This document shows positions 5,943 through 8,600 of a DNA stretch of 8,600 nucleotides, in pieces. This stretch comes from Nitrospira sp. (GTDB taxonomy: Bacteria; Nitrospirota; Nitrospiria; Nitrospirales; Nitrospiraceae). Positions within the stretch are counted from its first letter, which is position 1. Every line of letters begins with the position of its first letter. Position numbers and translations under genes: made by a program. The notes under the pieces are model-generated. The model saw only the letters and a list, made by a program, of their open reading frames with translations. It did no database searches and had not been told where the DNA came from. The stretch is taken from the NCBI GenBank assembly GCA_015904075.1, contig JABMDH010000053.1, positions 5,937-14,536 on the forward strand. The letters run 5' to 3'.

Positions 5943-6962
5943 ATGAAGGCGGCACGGCTCGGAATCATTGGATTGGCGGTTGGTGTGGTGGGAGGCTTGG
6001 CGTTAATCGCCGGCGGGTGTGCGAACGAGCAGGAGAAGCGCGGGCACGAACTCTATACGCACTATTGCAGCGACTGTCATGGCGAGAGTGGCAAGCAGAA
6101 CGAGGGGTTTAACTGGTCATCAATGCCAGACCCCAAGCCAAAGGATCTCTCCAATAAGACTGAGATGAGCACCTTCAAGGACGAAGAACTCTTCGCCACC
6201 ATCTCACGCGACATGCTGGACACCAGTGAAGAAGGCGGAGATGAAATTGGCGACGATGATTTCGCGGTCCCCACGATGCCGACGTTTAAATATACGCTGT
6301 CTGAAGATGAGGTGTGGGCGATCGTTGGGTATGTGCGTTCCCTCCATGGAATGAAGATGGAATTCAATGTCGCCGGGCGAAAGACCTCTCTTGAGGAAGG
6401 GCTGAAGGCCGCGCAGACCAAGTATGATCAGGCGAAGCAGGCCTATGAGGCGGCGGAAAAGCAAGCCAGCGATGAAGCGGAGAAGAAAAGCGAGGCCTTG
6501 AAGAAAGATGTGGATGTAGATGAATCTGCCTATGCGGACGAACAGGCCGCCATGGGGCAAGCCAAGAAAGAACTGGATGCGGCCCAAGTCGCAGTGAACA
6601 ATTTCTCAACGAGACCCGGCAAAGGTCTGAGCATACCCAGGCCGGACCTGAAGACTCCTCCGGCGCAAGTCGCCCAGTTGGTTGAGCGCGGGAAACGGCT
6701 CTATGAAAATAAATATGGCTGCAACGCCTGTCACAATGTTGCCGGCGAGGGTGGCAAGATCGGTCCGGCCCTGGATCGGGCGGGATTCCGGTTGAATTCT
6801 ACGTGGGTCTATCGGTGGCTGAAGAATCCGCAGGCGATGGATGCCCATACGCGCATGCCGGCATTGGGGCTCAGCGATGCGGATGCCAAGGCAGTGACCA
6901 TGTATGTGGACACCTTGCGGGGGGCAAAGGCGGAGCCTGTCCCCGGGAAGCCAAGTGAATAG
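5943..6962 (+). CDS. Diheme cytochrome c lipoprotein with coiled-coil linker
   Basis: This 339-residue protein has two cytochrome c domains: CSDCH at residues 42-46 (6066-6080) with probable axial Met112 in TMP, and CNACH at 260-264 (6720-6734) with probable axial Met305 in RMP. Between them, residues about 148-220 are rich in Ala, Lys, Glu and Gln and look like a long helical or coiled-coil linker. The N-terminus has a hydrophobic segment ending LIAGGC, so Cys26 is a likely lipidation site and the protein would be tethered to the outside of a membrane. The ATG at 5943 follows the previous stop by two bases; the frame is open further upstream, but those codons overlap the EB_dh-like gene and give no export signal. 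It is last in the cluster and is a plausible terminal electron carrier. The linker could hold the two hemes apart or bridge to a partner. Confidence 0.9.
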   Translation: MKAARLGIIGLAVGVVGGLALIAGGCANEQEKRGHELYTHYCSDCHGESGKQNEGFNWSSMPDPKPKDLSNKTEMSTFKDEELFATISRDMLDTSEEGGDEIGDDDFAVPTMPTFKYTLSEDEVWAIVGYVRSLHGMKMEFNVAGRKTSLEEGLKAAQTKYDQAKQAYEAAEKQASDEAEKKSEALKKDVDVDESAYADEQAAMGQAKKELDAAQVAVNNFSTRPGKGLSIPRPDLKTPPAQVAQLVERGKRLYENKYGCNACHNVAGEGGKIGPALDRAGFRLNSTWVYRWLKNPQAMDAHTRMPALGLSDADAKAVTMYVDTLRGAKAEPVPGKPSE

Positions 6963-7033
6963 GCGTTACGCATGTGTGTGTAGATTTTAGAGTTGTTCCT
7001 GGGGTACGACATGACCAGCAGGAGCAATTAAGA

Positions 7034-7055
7034 ACACTCGTAACATGATGAGTGT
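7034..7055. terminator. Weak hairpin in the convergent gap (possible bidirectional terminator)
   Basis: An imperfect 8-bp stem (ACACTCGT at 7034-7041 pairing with ATGAGTGT at 7048-7055, with one G-T pair) encloses a 6-base loop. It lies between the end of the cytochrome cluster and the end of the convergent prenyltransferase gene, which is where a shared terminator would be. The stem is not GC-rich and there is no strong T-run on either side, so this is only a candidate. I see nothing else in the 94-base gap from 6963 to 7056. Confidence 0.35.
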
Positions 7056-7056
7056 G

Positions 7057-7950
7057 TTAGTTCAGCAAGCCTGCCAATAGACCGACAAGCACTGCAGCCC
7101 CAACCCAGACGTGGGCGCGGAACATCCTGAAGGCTTGGGAAGGGGCGATCGGTCTTCGCAATTGCCCAGTTTGGGCCAAAAAGAACAGCGTCAAGCCCGT
7201 CAATGTGGCATAGTACGGCAAGCCGATTCCGGCTAGCCATCCTGCGGTACAGAGCAGGAGCAGCATGATACTGAGAGCTGCTCCGACTCCCAGATAGATG
7301 AATGGCCCAAGGAGCAGGGCTGATGATTTGACTCCGATACGGCGATCATCGTCTTGATCCTGAATCGCATAGATCGTATCGTATGCCACGGCCCAGGCCG
7401 CAGTGGCTCCAAACAGACACCAGGCCGGTCCGTCGAGCTGTCCACGCACGGCGACCCAGGCCATGATCGTTCCCCAACCGAAGGCGAGACCCAGGACTGC
7501 TTGTGGTATCTGAATCCATCGTTTGCAGAATGGGTAAAGAATTGCCAGCAAGAGAGCCCCTGGGGCGAGCCATAACACAACCGGGTCGAGGAACCACAAG
7601 AGATTCCCGGCTAAGAACAGCAGCAGGAAGAGAAGGATGAATGCTTGGCGTCTGGGTAATTCGCCCGAGGCAAGCGGGCGGGTTTTGGTTCGATCGACTT
7701 CCCGGTCAAAGGATTGATCGGCTAAGTCATTGAGAATGACCCCTGCGCTTCGCATCAGAAACGATCCCAGAATAAAGATCACGGAGAGCGACAACGGCGG
7801 GAATCCTTGAGCTGCCAGCACCAGAGCCCATAAGGTCGGCAGCAGTAAGAGATAGGTGCCGGTCTGGTTATACAGGCGAATCAGCCGTGCGAGTGCAGAC
7901 CAGGGAATACCGGGGAGAGGCGATGCGGATGACGCGGATGTTGTCGACAT
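7057..7950 (-). CDS. ubiA: UbiA-type polyprenyltransferase (4-hydroxybenzoate prenyltransferase-like)
   Basis: The 297-residue membrane protein belongs to the UbiA superfamily, which attaches a polyprenyl chain to an aromatic ring in the inner membrane during quinone synthesis. The first Asp-rich motif is NDLADQSFD (74-82) followed by RTKTRPLASG (87-96); the second is YDTIYAIQDQDDD (190-202) followed by RRIGVKSSA. The IGVKSSA ending matches 4-hydroxybenzoate prenyltransferases (E. coli UbiA has IGIKSTA) rather than the HGLHS form I associate with MqnP of the futalosine menaquinone route. Length and roughly eight hydrophobic segments are normal for the family. The ATG at 7950 has no Shine-Dalgarno and sits just behind a promoter, so the mRNA may be leaderless. 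It is convergent with the respiratory cluster, so it is not in that operon, but the pathway link is natural. Family is secure; the exact aromatic substrate is not. Confidence 0.9.
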   Translation of the reverse strand: MSTTSASSASPLPGIPWSALARLIRLYNQTGTYLLLLPTLWALVLAAQGFPPLSLSVIFILGSFLMRSAGVILNDLADQSFDREVDRTKTRPLASGELPRRQAFILLFLLLFLAGNLLWFLDPVVLWLAPGALLLAILYPFCKRWIQIPQAVLGLAFGWGTIMAWVAVRGQLDGPAWCLFGATAAWAVAYDTIYAIQDQDDDRRIGVKSSALLLGPFIYLGVGAALSIMLLLLCTAGWLAGIGLPYYATLTGLTLFFLAQTGQLRRPIAPSQAFRMFRAHVWVGAAVLVGLLAGLLN

Positions 7951-7956
7951 GGGCAG

Positions 7957-7985
7957 ACGTTAGCGCAGGGTGTGGAGCTTGTCAA
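7957..7985 (-). promoter_or_regulatory. Predicted sigma70-type promoter of the prenyltransferase gene
   Basis: On the minus strand a perfect -35 TTGACA (7985-7980) is followed after 17 bases by TAACGT (7962-7957), which keeps the three most conserved -10 positions (TA...T). Six bases separate the -10 from the start codon, so the usual start of transcription would be at or next to the A of the ATG (7950). That agrees with the absence of any ribosome binding site. It is predicted from sequence only. Confidence 0.55.
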
Positions 7986-7995
7986 TTTCCGGTGA

Positions 7996-8024
7996 TTGTA
8001 TGGCGTGCGGGATTTCGGTATAAC
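7996..8024 (+). promoter_or_regulatory. Predicted promoter of the divergent lipoprotein gene
   Basis: TTGTAT (7996-8001) and TATAAC (8019-8024) are separated by 17 bases. The -10 is good (five of six), the -35 weak (three of six). Transcription would start near 8031, upstream of AGGA at 8035-8038. The -35 of this promoter and that of the opposite promoter are ten bases apart, so the two polymerase sites lie back to back and could share control. Confidence 0.45.
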
Positions 8025-8038
8025 CAGTATTTTTAGGA

Positions 8039-8600
8039 ATGAATCTAGTGAGTATTCGGCATTCGGGAACTCATCGGCAGGCTGTCATCGGCGCCATTGT
8101 GACGCTCGCATTGCTGTGTGCCGGTTGTATCGGATCCAAGCGTAGCGGAGGATCGTCCGGCAGCGATACCGGTTCGATTCCGCTCACGCCGTCGCTCTGG
8201 CTTTCCCCCAGTATCAGCACAGCGGAAATCCCCTACAAAAATGCCTGTGGCGAACCGGCCCGGTTTTCAGTTGCCGATCCGCTAGTGGAGGCTGTGCCCA
8301 AGAAACTCAACCGGGTCTTTACCGGTGTGACTCCCCAGTTCGGCCTCGAACAGCGCGTCACTGCTGCCGGGGTGGTTGAAGTCGGGTTGGGATTGAAACA
8401 TATCGATCTCGTCATTCCCCGGCACATTCAAGGTGCCTATCCGGTGACGGTGACACTTGGGGCGGAGATCATATTTCTTGCAGAGGACGGCAAGACCCTG
8501 TTTGCAAAGAAACTGCAAAGCGTCGGTCGCGGGGAAGTCACCGTGGCAGACCAGTCTTGTGACGTGAAGGGATTGGAGCCGATTGTCCAGGAGGCCGTCG
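8039..8600 (+). CDS. Unrecognised lipoprotein, N-terminal part (runs off the window end)
   Basis: This reading frame is open from the ATG at 8039 to the last base, giving 187 residues of an incomplete protein. It begins with a basic stretch (RHSGTHR), a hydrophobic core and a lipobox LCAGC, so it is very likely a lipoprotein. A short Ser/Gly-rich linker follows, then a mature domain with alternating hydrophobic residues (VVEVGLGLKHIDLVIP, YPVTVTLGAEIIFLAEDG) that suggest beta strands. Two further cysteines (in NACGEP and DQSCDV) may pair. I recognise no family with confidence. The GTG at 8048 may be the real start, since AGGA at 8035-8038 is nine bases before it but directly touches the ATG. 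It diverges from the prenyltransferase gene. Confidence 0.75.
   Translation, partial: MNLVSIRHSGTHRQAVIGAIVTLALLCAGCIGSKRSGGSSGSDTGSIPLTPSLWLSPSISTAEIPYKNACGEPARFSVADPLVEAVPKKLNRVFTGVTPQFGLEQRVTAAGVVEVGLGLKHIDLVIPRHIQGAYPVTVTLGAEIIFLAEDGKTLFAKKLQSVGRGEVTVADQSCDVKGLEPIVQEAV

Noticed and set aside
5251..5955. Minus-strand 234-codon frame opposite the EB_dh-like gene
   Set aside because: It is antisense to a gene with a clear signal peptide and family motifs; no domain is seen in its translation.
6963..7033. Possible small gene or regulatory RNA in the convergent gap, including a TGTGTGTG run near 6971
   Set aside because: There is no open frame with a ribosome binding site and no strong structure apart from the weak hairpin reported.
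1..8600. CRISPR array, tRNA, insertion sequence or attachment site
   Set aside because: I saw no regularly spaced repeats, no cloverleaf-like segment, no transposase or integrase sequence and no flanking duplications.

Overview
The window looks like part of a chromosome from a Nitrospira-like bacterium (phylum Nitrospirota). I infer this from the combination of a Rieske/cytochrome b complex, a CydA-like membrane cytochrome, several c-type cytochromes and a soluble heme-b subunit of the type II DMSO-reductase family (the family that includes the NxrC candidates of nitrite oxidisers). No 16S or other marker gene is present, so the assignment is moderate. Coding is dense and moderately GC-rich. 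I see no tRNA, rRNA, CRISPR array, transposase or phage gene.

Positions 1-6962 form one plus-strand gene cluster whose promoter lies upstream of the window. In order it holds: the 3' end of a Rieske iron-sulfur protein; a cytochrome b of the fused b6/subunit IV type; an unrecognised polytopic membrane protein with a charged C-terminal tail; a CydA-like (cytochrome bd superfamily) membrane protein; a monoheme cytochrome c in a different frame that overlaps the CydA-like ORF and was probably once, or still is, fused to it; a membrane-anchored monoheme cytochrome c; a signal-peptide-bearing, C-terminally anchored EbdC/NxrC-like heme-b protein; and a diheme cytochrome c lipoprotein with a coiled-coil linker between its two heme domains. 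Gaps are short (0 to 52 nt), so the genes are probably co-transcribed. Together they encode about four c hemes, the two b hemes of cytochrome b, the hemes of the CydA-like protein, a Rieske cluster and one predicted b heme. I infer a composite quinol/cytochrome c electron-transfer complex on the outer face of the inner membrane.

Positions 6963-7056 are a short convergent gap with a weak hairpin. Positions 7057-7950 (minus strand) encode a UbiA-type aromatic prenyltransferase, a quinone-biosynthesis enzyme, which is a fitting neighbour for a quinol-using complex. It has a good -35/-10 promoter placed so that its mRNA would start at or next to the ATG. Back to back with it, a plus-strand promoter drives an unrecognised lipoprotein gene that runs off the end of the window.

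The points most worth following up are the unusual composition of the respiratory cluster, the reading-frame break between the CydA-like protein and its cytochrome c domain, the unknown membrane protein in the middle of the cluster, and the UbiA-type (rather than MqnP-type) signature of the prenyltransferase.
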